The translations under genes and the position numbers were made by a program. Positions 1 through 9,420 of a DNA stretch of 64,000 nt are shown in pieces. This stretch comes from Pseudomonas deceptionensis (GTDB lineage Bacteria > Pseudomonadota > Gammaproteobacteria > Pseudomonadales > Pseudomonadaceae): contig NZ_FNUD01000002.1 of assembly GCF_900106095.1 (NCBI RefSeq), positions 2,253,501-2,317,500 of the forward strand, written 5' to 3'. A model generated the notes under the pieces. The model had not been told where the DNA came from, did no database searches, and saw only the letters and a list, made by a program, of their open reading frames with translations. The stretch's first letter is position 1. Each line of letters begins with the position of its first letter.

Positions 1-1500
1 TTCCACGGTGATGAAAATCGGCGCGCCTTGCCAGTTTCGGCCCAAATAGTTGTTGGGCCCCATGATGATGCCTTTGCCGCCATGGACGTCCATCGCGTGG
101 CTGATGCATTCGCGGCCACGCTCGGTGAGGTGGTATTTGAGAATCGCCGACAGCACGGATGGTTTTTCCCCCAGATCCACCGCATTGGCGGTGAGCATGC
201 GCGCGCTGTCCATCAGCCAGGCATTGCCGCCAATCCTTGCCAGCGCTTCCTGGATACCTTCAAAGGCGGCCAGCGGTACGTTGAATTGCTCGCGCACCTG
301 GGCGTACTGCCCGGTCACCAGGCTGGTGAACTTGGCTGCGCCGGTGCCGACCGCCGGCAGGGAAATCGAGCGCCCGACCGACAGGCAGTTCATCAGCATC
401 ATCCAGCCTTTGCCGAGCATCTCCTGGCCGCCGATCAGGTAGTCCAGGGGGATGAACACATCTTTGCCGGAGTTTGGGCCATTCATGAAGGCTGCGCCCA
501 GTGGCAAGTGCCGTCGCCCGATCTCGACGCCCGGGGTGTCGGTGGGGATCAGCGCCAGGCTGATGCCCAGGTCTTCGTTGTCGCCCAGCAGGTGTTCCGG
601 GTCGTGGGCCTTGAAGGCCAGGCCAAGCAGGGTGGCGACGGGGCCGAGGGTGATGTAGCGCTTTTCCCAGTTCAGGCGCAGGCCGAGGACTTCTTCGCCT
701 TGCCACTGGCCTTTGCAAATGATTCCGGTGTCGGGCATTGCCCCGGCATCGGAGCCTGCCAGCGGGCCGGTCAGGGCAAAACACGGGATGTCATCGCCGC
801 GGGCCAGGCGTGGCAGGTAGTGGTCGCGCTGCTCGTCAGTGCCGTAATGCAGCAGCAGTTCTGCCGGGCCCAGAGAGTTGGGCACCATCACGGTGGAGGC
901 GAGGTCTCCGCTGCGGGTGGCCAGTTTCATCGCCACCTGGGAGTGGGCGTAGGCCGAGAAACCTTTGCCGCCGTACGCCTTGGGGATAATCAGGGCAAAG
1001 AAGCCATGCTCCTTGATATGGGCCCAGGCCTTGGGTGGCAGATCCATGGCCTGACCGATTTCCCAGTCGCTGACCATCGCGCACAGTTCTTCGGTGGGGC
1101 CATCTATAAACGCCTGTTCTTCTTCGGTGAGCTGGGCCTTGGGGTAGGCCAGCAACTGGTCCCAGTCAGGGCGGCCGCTGAACAGCTGGCCATCCCACCA
1201 CACCGTGCCGGCGTCGATGGCGTCACGCTCGGTTTGCGACATCGGCGGCAGGGTTTTCTGGAACCAGCTGAACAGTGGGGCGGTAAACAGTTTGCGCCGC
1301 AGCTCCGGCAACAGCAGCAGCGCAGTGGGCGCTGCCAGCAATAGCCAGAGGATGGTCAGCAACCAGCCCGGTACATGGCCGATCACCCCCATGGCCAACA
1401 GATAAACGGCGACCACGGCAATGGTCGTCAGAGGTGCGATCCGGCGGTGGGCCATATAGGCGATGCCAACGATCAAGACCAGTATCCACAACAACAGCAT
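1..1500 (-). CDS. fadE: Acyl-CoA dehydrogenase, FadE type (partial, C-terminus outside window)
   Basis: This is the first step of fatty-acid beta-oxidation: an FAD enzyme oxidises acyl-CoA to trans-2-enoyl-CoA and passes electrons to ETF. Reading leftward from an ATG at 1500, one open frame runs to the window edge (500 codons), so roughly 300 C-terminal residues of the about 815-residue family are missing. The first 60 residues hold two hydrophobic segments (MLLLWILVLIVGIAYM, then a second near residue 40), as in the membrane-associated long FadE class. The dehydrogenase core follows, with GGKGFSAYAHS and ALTGPLAGSDAG-type segments near residues 160-240 and MDVHGGKGIIMGPNNY near residue 475. 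A GGAGG ribosome site lies 7 bases before the ATG. ETF and ETF-QO, its electron acceptors, are encoded 46 kb away. Confidence 0.93.
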   Translation of the reverse strand, partial: MLLLWILVLIVGIAYMAHRRIAPLTTIAVVAVYLLAMGVIGHVPGWLLTILWLLLAAPTALLLLPELRRKLFTAPLFSWFQKTLPPMSQTERDAIDAGTVWWDGQLFSGRPDWDQLLAYPKAQLTEEEQAFIDGPTEELCAMVSDWEIGQAMDLPPKAWAHIKEHGFFALIIPKAYGGKGFSAYAHSQVAMKLATRSGDLASTVMVPNSLGPAELLLHYGTDEQRDHYLPRLARGDDIPCFALTGPLAGSDAGAMPDTGIICKGQWQGEEVLGLRLNWEKRYITLGPVATLLGLAFKAHDPEHLLGDNEDLGISLALIPTDTPGVEIGRRHLPLGAAFMNGPNSGKDVFIPLDYLIGGQEMLGKGWMMLMNCLSVGRSISLPAVGTGAAKFTSLVTGQYAQVREQFNVPLAAFEGIQEALARIGGNAWLMDSARMLTANAVDLGEKPSVLSAILKYHLTERGRECISHAMDVHGGKGIIMGPNNYLGRNWQGAPIFITVE

Positions 1501-1651
1501 ATTCAATCCTCCATGAAGCCAGGGGCATGCACTCTTGTGAGCTTAGTCGCAACTTTCGATCAGGGTTGTAAGGATAGTGACCTTGGGTTGAAGGCAGAGT
1601 TCTGCTTCCCGGCGTAGACTGCCTCGGCGTCTATCAATCAGGAGCCAGATC

Positions 1652-2278
1652 ATGCTGAAAGTGTGGGGTCGCAAGAATTCGTCAAATGTCAGGAAGGCGT
1701 TGTGGTGTGTCGAAGAATTGGCTTTGCCATATAGCCGAGTAGAGGCGGGTGGTGCATTCGGGGTTGTAGACAGTCCTGAGTACCGGGCGTTGAACCCTAA
1801 TGGCCAGGTGCCGATGATTGAAGAGGACGACGGCTTTGTGCTGTGGGAATCGAACACCATCGTGCGTTATCTTACGGCCCGCTATGGTGCAGATACGTCC
1901 TGGTACCCGACCGATGCCCGTGTCCGGGCGCAGGCCGACAAGTGGATGGACTGGACCAGTACCTCATTTGCCGGTGTTTTTCGCACCGTGTTCTGGGGTG
2001 TTTTGCGCACGCCTGCCGAAGAGCAGGACTGGGTAAAAATCAACGAGGCGATCAAGGCCAGCGCTCAGTTGCTGGCCATTGCGGATCAGGCCCTGGCTGA
2101 AAAACCTTACTTGTCGGGTGATGAAATCGGCATGGGCGATATCCCGCTGGGGTCGTTCATTTATGCCTGGTTTGAAATGCCCATCGAACGCCCGCACCTG
2201 CCGCATCTGAGTGCCTGGTATGAGCGCCTGAAAATGCGTCCGGCTTACCGCAGCGCAGTCATGACTGCGTTGACTTAA
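1652..2278 (+). CDS. Glutathione S-transferase family protein
   Basis: A 208-residue cytosolic protein with the two-domain GST layout. An N-terminal thioredoxin-like domain (about residues 1-80) carries the glutathione-site signatures NPNGQVPMIEEDDG and ESNTIVRYL, and an all-helical C-terminal domain fills the rest. The serine pair near the N-terminus (KNSSNVRK) is a plausible place for the residue that activates the glutathione thiol. AGGAG lies 9 bases before the ATG. It is divergent from the fadE-type gene and runs in the same direction as the ABC exporter that follows. I remember a GST, an ATPase and an ABC-2 permease in the same order near fadE in P. aeruginosa (PA2813-PA2811). The substrate cannot be read from the sequence. 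Confidence 0.88.
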   Translation: MLKVWGRKNSSNVRKALWCVEELALPYSRVEAGGAFGVVDSPEYRALNPNGQVPMIEEDDGFVLWESNTIVRYLTARYGADTSWYPTDARVRAQADKWMDWTSTSFAGVFRTVFWGVLRTPAEEQDWVKINEAIKASAQLLAIADQALAEKPYLSGDEIGMGDIPLGSFIYAWFEMPIERPHLPHLSAWYERLKMRPAYRSAVMTALT

Positions 2279-2311
2279 TAGCCACTATTAATACGGGCGA
2301 CTGTACTTGTG

Positions 2312-2342
2312 CGACAAGGCCAAGCACCATAAGGCCTTGTCG
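2312..2342. terminator. Perfect 10-bp hairpin between GST and ABC genes
   Basis: CGACAAGGCC and GGCCTTGTCG form a perfect stem around an 11-base loop. No T-run follows, so this may be a weak or Rho-assisted terminator, or a regulator site ahead of the ABC operon. Confidence 0.4.
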
Positions 2343-2412
2343 GACTTGTCTTACAGGCAGTTCGCACTTATCTAAACCTCCTTCTTTCCCCCATCTTGGT
2401 GCGTAATCCGAT

Positions 2413-3345
2413 ATGAGTTCCGCTCTGTCCATACGGCAGCTAACCAAAACCTACGGCAACGGTTTCCAGGCCCTGAGTGGTATCGATCTGGATGTTGCTG
2501 AAGGTGACTTTTTTGCCTTGCTGGGCCCTAACGGCGCCGGCAAATCCACGACCATCGGCATTCTCTCGACCCTGGTGAACAAAACCGGCGGCACAGTGAA
2601 TATCTTTGGCCATGACCTTGACCGCAACCCGGCCGCCTTGAAGCGCTCGATTGGTGTGGTGCCACAGGAATTCAACTTTAACCAGTTTGAAAAGACCTTC
2701 GATATCGTCGTGACCCAGGCGGGTTACTACGGTATCCCGGCCAAAATCGCCAAGGAACGCGCCGAAAAGTACCTGACGCAGCTGGGACTTTGGGATAAGC
2801 GCGACACGCCATCGCGCTCGTTGTCGGGTGGCATGAAGCGCCGCCTGATGATCGCCCGCGCACTGGTGCACGAGCCGCGCCTGTTGATTCTCGACGAGCC
2901 GACGGCGGGTGTGGATATTGAACTGCGTCGCTCGATGTGGAGCTTCCTCACGGAGCTCAATGAGCAGGGCACCACCATCATCCTCACCACCCATTACCTG
3001 GAAGAGGCTGAGCAGTTGTGCCGCAACATCGGGATCATCGATCACGGCACCATTGTCGAAAACACCAGCATGCGCCAGTTGCTGGGCCAGCTGCATGTCG
3101 AGACCTTTTTGCTCGACTTGAAGCATCCATTGCAGGCTGCCCCACAGTTGATCGGCTACCCGAGCCAATTGATCGACGCCAGTACGCTGGCAGTACAAGT
3201 CGACAAAGCCGTGGGCATTACCGGCCTGTTTACTCAGTTGGCCGCGCAGAACATCGAAGTGGTGAGCCTGCGTAACAAAACCAATCGCCTTGAGGAGTTA
3301 TTCGTGTCGTTGGTCGAGAAAAACCTGGCAAAGGTGGCGGTATGA
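2413..3345 (+). CDS. yadG: ABC transporter ATP-binding protein, YadG-like
   Basis: The nucleotide-binding subunit of an ABC-2 type exporter, 310 residues, close to the roughly 308 of E. coli YadG. The order of motifs is standard: Walker A GPNGAGKST near residue 39, Q-loop in VVPQEFNFNQFE, signature LSGGMKRR near residue 139, Walker B LLILDEPTAG, and H-loop in ILTTHYLEEAE. The C-terminal 80 residues are the accessory extension of this subfamily. The stop overlaps the start of the permease gene in ATGA, so the pair should be translationally coupled. The substrate is unknown. There is no recognisable binding protein, which fits export rather than import. Confidence 0.93.
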   Translation: MSSALSIRQLTKTYGNGFQALSGIDLDVAEGDFFALLGPNGAGKSTTIGILSTLVNKTGGTVNIFGHDLDRNPAALKRSIGVVPQEFNFNQFEKTFDIVVTQAGYYGIPAKIAKERAEKYLTQLGLWDKRDTPSRSLSGGMKRRLMIARALVHEPRLLILDEPTAGVDIELRRSMWSFLTELNEQGTTIILTTHYLEEAEQLCRNIGIIDHGTIVENTSMRQLLGQLHVETFLLDLKHPLQAAPQLIGYPSQLIDASTLAVQVDKAVGITGLFTQLAAQNIEVVSLRNKTNRLEELFVSLVEKNLAKVAV

Positions 3346-4121
3346 GCTCGGAGCTGCGTCCCAACCTGGTCGCGTTGAATACTATCGTTTACCGCGAAGT
3401 TCGACGCTTTATGCGTATCTGGCCGCAAACTCTGCTGCCGCCGGCGATCACCATGGTTCTGTACTTTGTGATCTTCGGTAATCTGATTGGTCGACAAATC
3501 GGTGATATGGGTGGTTTCACCTATATGGAGTACATCGTGCCGGGCTTGATCATGATGTCGGTGATCACCAACTCCTACGGCAACGTGGTGTCAAGCTTCT
3601 TTGGGGCCAAGTTCCAGCGCTCGATTGAAGAGTTGATGGTGTCGCCGGTATCACCCCACACCATTCTGATCGGTTTTACCGTGGGCGGGATTTTGCGCGG
3701 GTTGATCGTGGGCTTGATCGTGACGCTGCTGTCGCTGTTCTTCACCCACCTGCAAGTACACCATCTGGGCCTGACCATTGTGGTCGTGGTGCTGACGGCG
3801 ACTATTTTCTCGTTGCTGGGGTTTATCAACGCCGTATTTGCGCGCAACTTCGACGATATTTCGATTATCCCGACCTTCGTGCTGACGCCGCTGACGTACC
3901 TGGGCGGGGTGTTCTACTCGATCACGCTGCTGCCGCCGTTCTGGCAGAGCGTTTCGCTGGCCAACCCGGTGCTGCATATGGTCAACGCATTCCGCTACGG
4001 CATTCTTGGGGTCTCGGACATAAAGATCAGCGTGGCGCTGACCTTTATGGTGGTGGCAACCATCGTGCTGTACTTCGGCTGCGCGAAGCTGCTGGTGAGC
4101 GGGCGGGGTATGCGTCAGTAG
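3342..4121 (+). CDS. yadH: ABC-2 type permease, YadH-like
   Basis: The inner-membrane half of the exporter, 259 residues with six hydrophobic segments typical of the ABC-2 family (for example TLLPPAITMVLYFVIFG and IVGLIVTLLSLFF). The family-type stretch near the C-terminal third (FVLTPLTYLGGVFYSITLLPPF is split here as FVLTPLTYLGG and VFYSITLLPPF) is clear. It starts at an ATG that overlaps the stop of the ATPase gene by four bases, and a strong terminator begins 21 bases after its stop. Together the two genes form a complete half-transporter pair that would act as a heterotetramer. Confidence 0.93.
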   Translation: MSSELRPNLVALNTIVYREVRRFMRIWPQTLLPPAITMVLYFVIFGNLIGRQIGDMGGFTYMEYIVPGLIMMSVITNSYGNVVSSFFGAKFQRSIEELMVSPVSPHTILIGFTVGGILRGLIVGLIVTLLSLFFTHLQVHHLGLTIVVVVLTATIFSLLGFINAVFARNFDDISIIPTFVLTPLTYLGGVFYSITLLPPFWQSVSLANPVLHMVNAFRYGILGVSDIKISVALTFMVVATIVLYFGCAKLLVSGRGMRQ

Positions 4122-4142
4122 CCGAGGCTCTGACATACCCAT

Positions 4143-4170
4143 AAAAAAGGCCCCTTAAGGGGCCTTTTTT
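4143..4170. terminator. Bidirectional intrinsic terminator
   Basis: A-run, AAGGCCCC, TTAA, GGGGCCTT, T-run: a symmetric hairpin that serves the yadGH-like operon on the plus strand and the DUF2062 gene on the minus strand. The DUF2062 stop codon overlaps its right edge. Confidence 0.9.
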
Positions 4171-4684
4171 ATGGGCGTCTGGTTTTTCGCCCCCTCCATT
4201 TTCGGCTGACCCACCAGCGCCAATAGAGCATGGTCAGGCAGTAGGCCAGTGCTCCCAGCACCACTCCGCAGACCACAGAGCCCAATAAGAACGGCTGCCA
4301 CACGGTAGAAAGCTGGCTGCTGATCCATTCCCAGGTCAACGCCTCCGGCAGGGTGCGTGCAGGCACATTCATCAGCCAGGCGCCCAGTTTGTAGGTGCAA
4401 TAAAACACCGGCGGCATGGTGATCGGGTTGGTCAGCCATACCAGCCCCACCGATATCGGCATGTTGCTGCGCACGTTTATCGCCAAGAAAGCCGCCAGCA
4501 GCATTTGAAACGGCATGGGGATGAAGGCGGCGAAAATGCCCACCGCCATCGCTCGGGCAACGGAGTGACGATTGAGGTGCCAGAGGTTGGGGTCATGCAG
4601 CAAGGTCCCCAAAAATCGTAAGGACTTGTGTTCCCTGATCAGGGCCGGATCAGGCATGAAACGTTTGATCAAACGCCGTGGCAT
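4169..4684 (-). CDS. DUF2062 membrane protein
   Basis: A 171-residue inner-membrane protein of the DUF2062 family. A charged N-terminus (MPRRLIKRFMPDP) precedes the conserved segment HSVARAMAVGIFAAFIPMPF near residue 40, the family signature around WLTNPITMPPVFY near residue 84, and a final hydrophobic segment at about 135-155. GGAGAGG lies just before the ATG. The gene is divergent from comEC, as in P. aeruginosa (PA2985, from memory), although the lolCDE genes that I would expect on its other side are absent here. No biochemical role is established for the family. Confidence 0.88.
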   Translation of the reverse strand: MPRRLIKRFMPDPALIREHKSLRFLGTLLHDPNLWHLNRHSVARAMAVGIFAAFIPMPFQMLLAAFLAINVRSNMPISVGLVWLTNPITMPPVFYCTYKLGAWLMNVPARTLPEALTWEWISSQLSTVWQPFLLGSVVCGVVLGALAYCLTMLYWRWWVSRKWRGRKTRRP

Positions 4685-4805
4685 GGGCCTCTCCCTAGGT
4701 CAAGGGGGCAGTATGCCCAAATTCGACAGGATGCCTATTTAGACTTTGTGACAATTTCTTAAGCGCCGGACCCAGATACCAACTAATCCGAGGCAAAGGG
4801 ATAAG

Positions 4806-7043
4806 TTGAGTATAGGTATGTATACAAGGATGTTTGCGCTGGCGTCGGGCCTGATCGCCCTGCGGTATTTGCCCGCGTTGCCATCAGTAGGCTGGTTGCT
4901 GCTGATGTTGCTGGCGGGGTTGATGCTGTTGGCGTTTCGCGTCTGGGTGGTCGGGTTATTTTTGCTCGGGCTGACCTGGGCCTGCGTTCAGGGGCAAAGG
5001 GCGCTGGATGACCGTCTGGCGGATTCGCTCGAGGGTCGCACGCTTTGGGTGGAGGGGCGGGTTGTCGGCTTGCCGCAACATGCCGAGGCTGCCGTGCGTT
5101 TTGAGCTGCAAGATGCCCGCTCGCGCCACGGCGCATTGCCCGCAACCCTGCGGCTGAGCTGGTACGGCGGGCCGCCCGTCAACAGCGGCGAGCGCTGGCG
5201 GCTGGCAGTCAAACTCAAGCAACCCGGGGGGCTGCTTAACCCCCGGGGTTTCGATTATCAAGCCTGGCTGCTGGCCCGACGTATTGGCGCAACGGGCACG
5301 GTCAAAGATGGCCAGTTATTGACTGCGGCCCATCACGCCTGGCGTGACAGCCTGCGCCAGCGCCTGTTGATCAGCGATGCCAGCGGTCGGGCGCCCTGGT
5401 TGGCGGCGCTGATCATGGGCGACGGCTCGGGTTTGAGCCGCGACGACTGGAAGCTGCTGCAAGCGACCGGGACTGTGCATTTGCTGGTGATTTCGGGGCA
5501 GCATATCGGGTTGTGTGCCGGGCTTATCTACGGCTTGATTGCCTTGCTGGCGCGTTATGGTCTGTGGCCGCGTGACTGGCCGTGGCTGCCCTGGGCCTGC
5601 GGCCTGGCGTTTGCTGGGGCGGCGGGGTACGGCGTGCTCGCGGGTTTTGCCGTGCCGGTACAGCGAGCGTGCGTGATGCTGGCGCTGGTGCTGATATGGC
5701 GTTTGCGGTTCCGCCATCTGGGTGTGTGGTTGCCCTTTCTGCTGGCACTCAACGGGGTGCTTATCATTGAGCCGCTGGCGAGTTTGCTGCCGGGTTTCTG
5801 GTTGTCCTTTGCTGCCGTGGCGGTGCTGATATTCACCTTCAGCGCCCGTTTGGGGCCCTGGGGGTGGCGGGCTGCGTGGCTGCGGCCTCAGGGCCTGATT
5901 GCCCTTGGCCTGTTCCCGGTACTGTGGATACTGGGTTTGCCCATCAGTGTGAGCGGCCCCTTGGCCAATCTGATAGCCGTGCCCTGGATCAGTCTGTTGG
6001 TGCTGCCGACGGCATTGTTGGGCACTTTGCTGTTGCCCGTGCCCTGGCTGGGGGAACGCTTGCTGTGGCTGTCGGGCGGGTTGCTGGACTGGCTGGTCCG
6101 AGGGCTTGGGCTGTTGGCCGGTTATGTTGCGCCCTGGTCACCTGCCGCAGTCCCGCTCAGTGTCTGGGCCTTGAGCGCAGCCGGGGCCTTGATCCTGCTA
6201 CTGCCGGGCGGGGTGGTGCTCAGGCCGTTAGGCTGGCCCTTGGTGTTATTGGCGGTGTTTGCCCCGCGTGAGCCAATTCCCCACGGTCAGGCCGAAGTGT
6301 TGCAACTGGATGTCGGGCAGGGCCTGGCGATGGTGTTGCGCACCCGGCATCACACTCTGCTGTATGACGCCGGGCCCAGAGTTCGGGACTTTGATCAGGG
6401 CGAGCGGGTGGTAGTGCCTGCATTGCGTGCCCTGGGGGTTGGGGGGCTGGACATGGTGCTGCTCAGCCACGCCGACTCGGACCATGCGGGCGGTGCGCTG
6501 GCCGTGCAGGGTGCAATCCCTGTGGTGCGGGTGGTCGGTGGTGACGTCCCGGGCCTGCCTGAGCAATTGCAGGCTCAGCCGTGCGTCAGCGGGGAGAACT
6601 GGGAGTGGGACGGGGTGACGTTCACACTCTGGCAGTGGTCGGGAGCCAGTGATAGCAACCAGAAATCCTGTGTGCTCCAGGTACAGGCCGGTGATGAACG
6701 GTTACTGTTGACCGGGGACATCGATGCGCAGGCGGAGCGGGCCTTGCTGAAGACCCCGCTGGCCGTACCCACGCAGTGGTTGCAGGCACCGCATCACGGC
6801 AGCCGGACTTCGTCATCCATGGTTTTTCTCAAAGCGCTGTCCCCGGCAGCGGTATTGGTGTCCCGTGGCCGCGGCAATACGTTCGGGCATCCGCACCCTC
6901 AGGTCATGGCGCGGTATAAAGCGCTGGGTGTGCAAGTGCTCGACAGCGCGGAGCAGGGGGCCGTCAGGTTTCGTCTGGGGGCTTTTGGGAGGGCTCAGAG
7001 CGAGCGCGATCAGCGACGGTTTTGGCGCGATCGGCCAGGTTGA
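4806..7043 (+). CDS. comEC: ComEC/Rec2 DNA-uptake channel protein
   Basis: A 745-residue polytopic inner-membrane protein that in naturally competent bacteria passes single-stranded DNA into the cytoplasm. The first 60 residues are hydrophobic. A soluble OB-like region follows (about 70-170), then the competence domain with many membrane segments (about 200-490; LLVISGQHIGLCAG lies near its start). At the C-terminus is a metallo-beta-lactamase domain with HADSDHAGG and APHHGSRTS. The frame opens with TTG at 4806, preceded by AAAGGGAT; an ATG at 4818 is the alternative. Most pseudomonads carry this gene without known competence. The next gene begins about 110 bases on. Confidence 0.93.
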   Translation: MSIGMYTRMFALASGLIALRYLPALPSVGWLLLMLLAGLMLLAFRVWVVGLFLLGLTWACVQGQRALDDRLADSLEGRTLWVEGRVVGLPQHAEAAVRFELQDARSRHGALPATLRLSWYGGPPVNSGERWRLAVKLKQPGGLLNPRGFDYQAWLLARRIGATGTVKDGQLLTAAHHAWRDSLRQRLLISDASGRAPWLAALIMGDGSGLSRDDWKLLQATGTVHLLVISGQHIGLCAGLIYGLIALLARYGLWPRDWPWLPWACGLAFAGAAGYGVLAGFAVPVQRACVMLALVLIWRLRFRHLGVWLPFLLALNGVLIIEPLASLLPGFWLSFAAVAVLIFTFSARLGPWGWRAAWLRPQGLIALGLFPVLWILGLPISVSGPLANLIAVPWISLLVLPTALLGTLLLPVPWLGERLLWLSGGLLDWLVRGLGLLAGYVAPWSPAAVPLSVWALSAAGALILLLPGGVVLRPLGWPLVLLAVFAPREPIPHGQAEVLQLDVGQGLAMVLRTRHHTLLYDAGPRVRDFDQGERVVVPALRALGVGGLDMVLLSHADSDHAGGALAVQGAIPVVRVVGGDVPGLPEQLQAQPCVSGENWEWDGVTFTLWQWSGASDSNQKSCVLQVQAGDERLLLTGDIDAQAERALLKTPLAVPTQWLQAPHHGSRTSSSMVFLKALSPAAVLVSRGRGNTFGHPHPQVMARYKALGVQVLDSAEQGAVRFRLGAFGRAQSERDQRRFWRDRPG

Positions 7044-7153
7044 AAGCGTGTGGCTTTACCGCGATGGCAAGCCTGCGCCCACCTGAGCAGCTCCCACAGA
7101 GTCCGCTTCATTCATATGGTAGAGTGGCGCACTTTTTCGAGGGGATTGTCACT

Positions 7154-7789
7154 GTGTGGGAACTGGTCAAATCCGGCGGCTGGATGATGCTGCCGATCAT
7201 TCTGAGCTCTGTTGCCGCGTTGGGCATTATTGTCGAACGCCTGTGGACCCTGCGTGCCAGCCGCGTGACCCCGGAGCATCTGCTCGGCCAGGTCTGGGTC
7301 TGGATCAAAGACAAGCAGATGGACAAGGAAAAACTCAAATTGCTGCGCGCCGATTCGCCGCTGGGTGAAATCCTGGCGGCGGGCCTGGCCAACTCAAGGC
7401 ATGGTCGCGAGATCATGAAAGAGTGCATCGAAGAGGCCGCAGCCCGGGTGATCCACGAACTTGAGCGCTACCTCAATGCACTGGGCACGATTGCCGCCAT
7501 GGCGCCGCTGCTGGGCCTGCTGGGTACCGTGCTGGGCATGATCGATATCTTCAGCTCGTTCATGGGCTCGGGCATGACCACCAATGCCGCCGTGCTGGCG
7601 GGCGGTATTTCCAAGGCGCTGATCACGACTGCCGCCGGTCTGATGGTGGGTATCCCGGCCGTCTTCTTCCATCGCTTCCTGCAGCGTCGTGTAGACGAAC
7701 TTGTCGTTGGCATGGAGCAAGAGGCGATCAAGCTGGTCGAAGTGGTGCAAGGCGACCGCGAAGTCGACATGGTCGGGAGCAAAGCGTGA
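7154..7789 (+). CDS. exbB: ExbB/TolQ-type proton channel protein
   Basis: The larger subunit of an Exb/Tol-type motor that uses the proton gradient to energise outer-membrane or envelope work. I place the start at GTG 7154, behind GAGGGG, giving 211 residues beginning WELVKSGGWMMLPII; a longer reading frame upstream has no ribosome site. Three membrane segments are visible (about 10-30, 110-135 and 155-175), with the family-typical MAPLLGLLGTVLGMI and GGISKALITTAAGLMVGIP. It overlaps exbD by four bases (GTGA). Position between comEC and lpxK matches PA2983. There is no tonB gene nearby, so the partner is unknown. Confidence 0.9.
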   Translation: MWELVKSGGWMMLPIILSSVAALGIIVERLWTLRASRVTPEHLLGQVWVWIKDKQMDKEKLKLLRADSPLGEILAAGLANSRHGREIMKECIEEAAARVIHELERYLNALGTIAAMAPLLGLLGTVLGMIDIFSSFMGSGMTTNAAVLAGGISKALITTAAGLMVGIPAVFFHRFLQRRVDELVVGMEQEAIKLVEVVQGDREVDMVGSKA

Positions 7790-8214
7790 AATTTCGTCGC
7801 AAGCCACGGGAAACAGTGGATATCAACCTCGCGTCATTGATTGATGTGGTGTTTATCCTGCTGTTGTTCTTTGTCGTGACCACCACCTTTACCCGCGAAA
7901 CCCAGCTGCGCGTTGATTTGCCGGAGGCCGTCAGTGGCTCGCCCAGCGATGATCAGGGCGCCAAGCAGCTGGACATCGCCATCAGCGCGGACGGGGTGTT
8001 TTCGGTGAACAACCAATTGCTGCCCCGGAACGACTTGCAGAGCCTGATGGAGGCTCTGCAGAAAGAATCAGGCGGCGACACCGGCTTGCCGCTGTCGATC
8101 AGTGCCGATGGCAAAACCCAGCATCAGGCGGTCATTACCGCAATGGACGCGGCCGGCAAGCTCGGCTTCAGCCATTTGCGCATGACCACTGTTGAGGCGC
8201 AGGCGACCCCCTGA
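7786..8214 (+). CDS. exbD: ExbD/TolR-type protein
   Basis: The small partner of the proton channel, 142 residues: a short basic N-terminus ([19 protein letters not shown]), one membrane helix (about 18-38) holding the conserved aspartate in the [15 protein letters not shown] stretch, and a periplasmic domain. The start is GTG, overlapping the exbB stop. The stop overlaps the lpxK ATG by one base, so exbB, exbD and lpxK are almost certainly one transcript. The aspartate in the membrane helix is the residue that carries protons in this family. Confidence 0.92.
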   Translation: MKFRRKPRETVDINLASLIDVVFILLLFFVVTTTFTRETQLRVDLPEAVSGSPSDDQGAKQLDIAISADGVFSVNNQLLPRNDLQSLMEALQKESGGDTGLPLSISADGKTQHQAVITAMDAAGKLGFSHLRMTTVEAQATP

Positions 8215-9209
8215 TGGCCATGTCCGATCGTTTATTGCGCGCCTGGTATACCGGGCATCCGCTGCTTGCCCTGCTGCGCCCGCTGGAGTGCCTTTACCGC
8301 CAGGTAGTAGAGCGCAAGCGGGCGCGGTTCGTGGCCGGTGAGGGCGAGATTTACCGTCCCCCGGTGCCGTTGGTGGTGGTGGGTAACATCACGGTCGGTG
8401 GTACCGGAAAAACCCCGCTGATCCTCTGGCTGATCGAGCATTGCCAGCGCAAAGGTCTGCGCGTTGGCGTGGTCAGTCGCGGCTATGGCGCCACCCCGCC
8501 TCAATTGCCGTGGCGCGTGAGTGCCGAGCAAAGTGCCCTGCAAGCGGGGGATGAACCCTTGCTGATCGTGCAGCGCACCGGCGTTCCCTTGATGATCGAT
8601 CCGGATCGCAGTCGTGCGGTCAAGGCCCTGCTGGCCAGTGAACAGCTGGACCTGATCCTGTCTGACGATGGCTTGCAGCATTACCGTCTGGCCCGGGATC
8701 TGGAGCTGGTGCTGATCGACAATGCCAGAGGCTTGGGCAATGGTCGTTGCCTGCCGGCCGGGCCGCTGCGCGAACCGGTCGAGCGTCTGCAGAGTGTCGA
8801 CGCGGTGCTGTACAACGGCGCTGCCAGCGACCCGCAGGGCGGTTTTGCCTTTGAGTTGCAGCCCACAGCACTGATCAATCTGGTCACCGGCGAGCGTCAG
8901 GCGCTGGACTTTTTTACGGCCGGGCAAGCGCTGCACGCGGTGGCCGGGATCGGCAATCCGCAACGTTTCTTCACGACCCTTGAAACGCTACACTGGCGGC
9001 CAATTGCCCATGCTTTTGCCGACCACGCGCCCTACAGCGCCGAAATATTGAATTTTACGCCGCCGTTACCCGTGGTCATGACTGAAAAAGACGCTGTGAA
9101 GTGCCGCGACTTTGCGTCACCTGACTGGTGGTATCTGGCGGTTGACGCAGTACCTTCAGAGGCCTTTGCCTTTTGGTTTGATCAACAGCTACTGCGTCTT
9201 TTGCCCTAA
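8214..9209 (+). CDS. lpxK: Tetraacyldisaccharide 4'-kinase
   Basis: Phosphorylates the lipid A disaccharide precursor at the 4' position to give lipid IVA, at the inner face of the cytoplasmic membrane. It has 331 residues, a normal length. The N-terminal segment [17 protein letters not shown] is the membrane-associated helix, and the P-loop is in [12 protein letters not shown] near residue 60. [19 protein letters not shown] near residue 147 is the family signature. The start could be ATG 8214 or ATG 8220; the first is chosen because it overlaps the exbD stop. The Trm112-like gene and kdsB follow closely, so lipid A and Kdo steps are grouped. Confidence 0.95.
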   Translation: MAMSDRLLRAWYTGHPLLALLRPLECLYRQVVERKRARFVAGEGEIYRPPVPLVVVGNITVGGTGKTPLILWLIEHCQRKGLRVGVVSRGYGATPPQLPWRVSAEQSALQAGDEPLLIVQRTGVPLMIDPDRSRAVKALLASEQLDLILSDDGLQHYRLARDLELVLIDNARGLGNGRCLPAGPLREPVERLQSVDAVLYNGAASDPQGGFAFELQPTALINLVTGERQALDFFTAGQALHAVAGIGNPQRFFTTLETLHWRPIAHAFADHAPYSAEILNFTPPLPVVMTEKDAVKCRDFASPDWWYLAVDAVPSEAFAFWFDQQLLRLLP

Positions 9210-9234
9210 CTCATCTTTATCCAGGGGAACCCTT

Positions 9235-9420
9235 ATGGACACCAAACTGCTCGATATCCTTGCTTGCCCTGTTTGCAAAGGCCCGCTCAAGCTCAGCTCC
9301 GATAAAACCGAGCTGATCAGCAAAGGCGCCGGCCTGGCGTACCCGATTCGTGATGGCATTCCGGTAATGCTCGAAACCGAAGCGCGCACCCTTTCCGCTG
9401 ACGAGCGTCTGGATAAATGA
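9235..9420 (+). CDS. ycaR: Trm112/YcaR family small zinc-ribbon protein
   Basis: A 61-residue protein beginning [18 protein letters not shown], with the CPVCKG half of a zinc-binding site and the end segment IRDGIPVML typical of the family. In eukaryotes and archaea Trm112 activates methyltransferases; the bacterial role is not settled. I set the start at ATG 9235, behind CAGGGGAA. A longer frame reading into it overlaps lpxK and is not needed. The stop overlaps the kdsB start in ATGA, so it is coupled to Kdo activation. Confidence 0.92.
   Translation: MDTKLLDILACPVCKGPLKLSSDKTELISKGAGLAYPIRDGIPVMLETEARTLSADERLDK

Noticed and set aside
28..1344. 438-codon plus-strand frame at the left edge
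   Set aside because: It lies opposite the clear FadE-type dehydrogenase; no ribosome site or domain.
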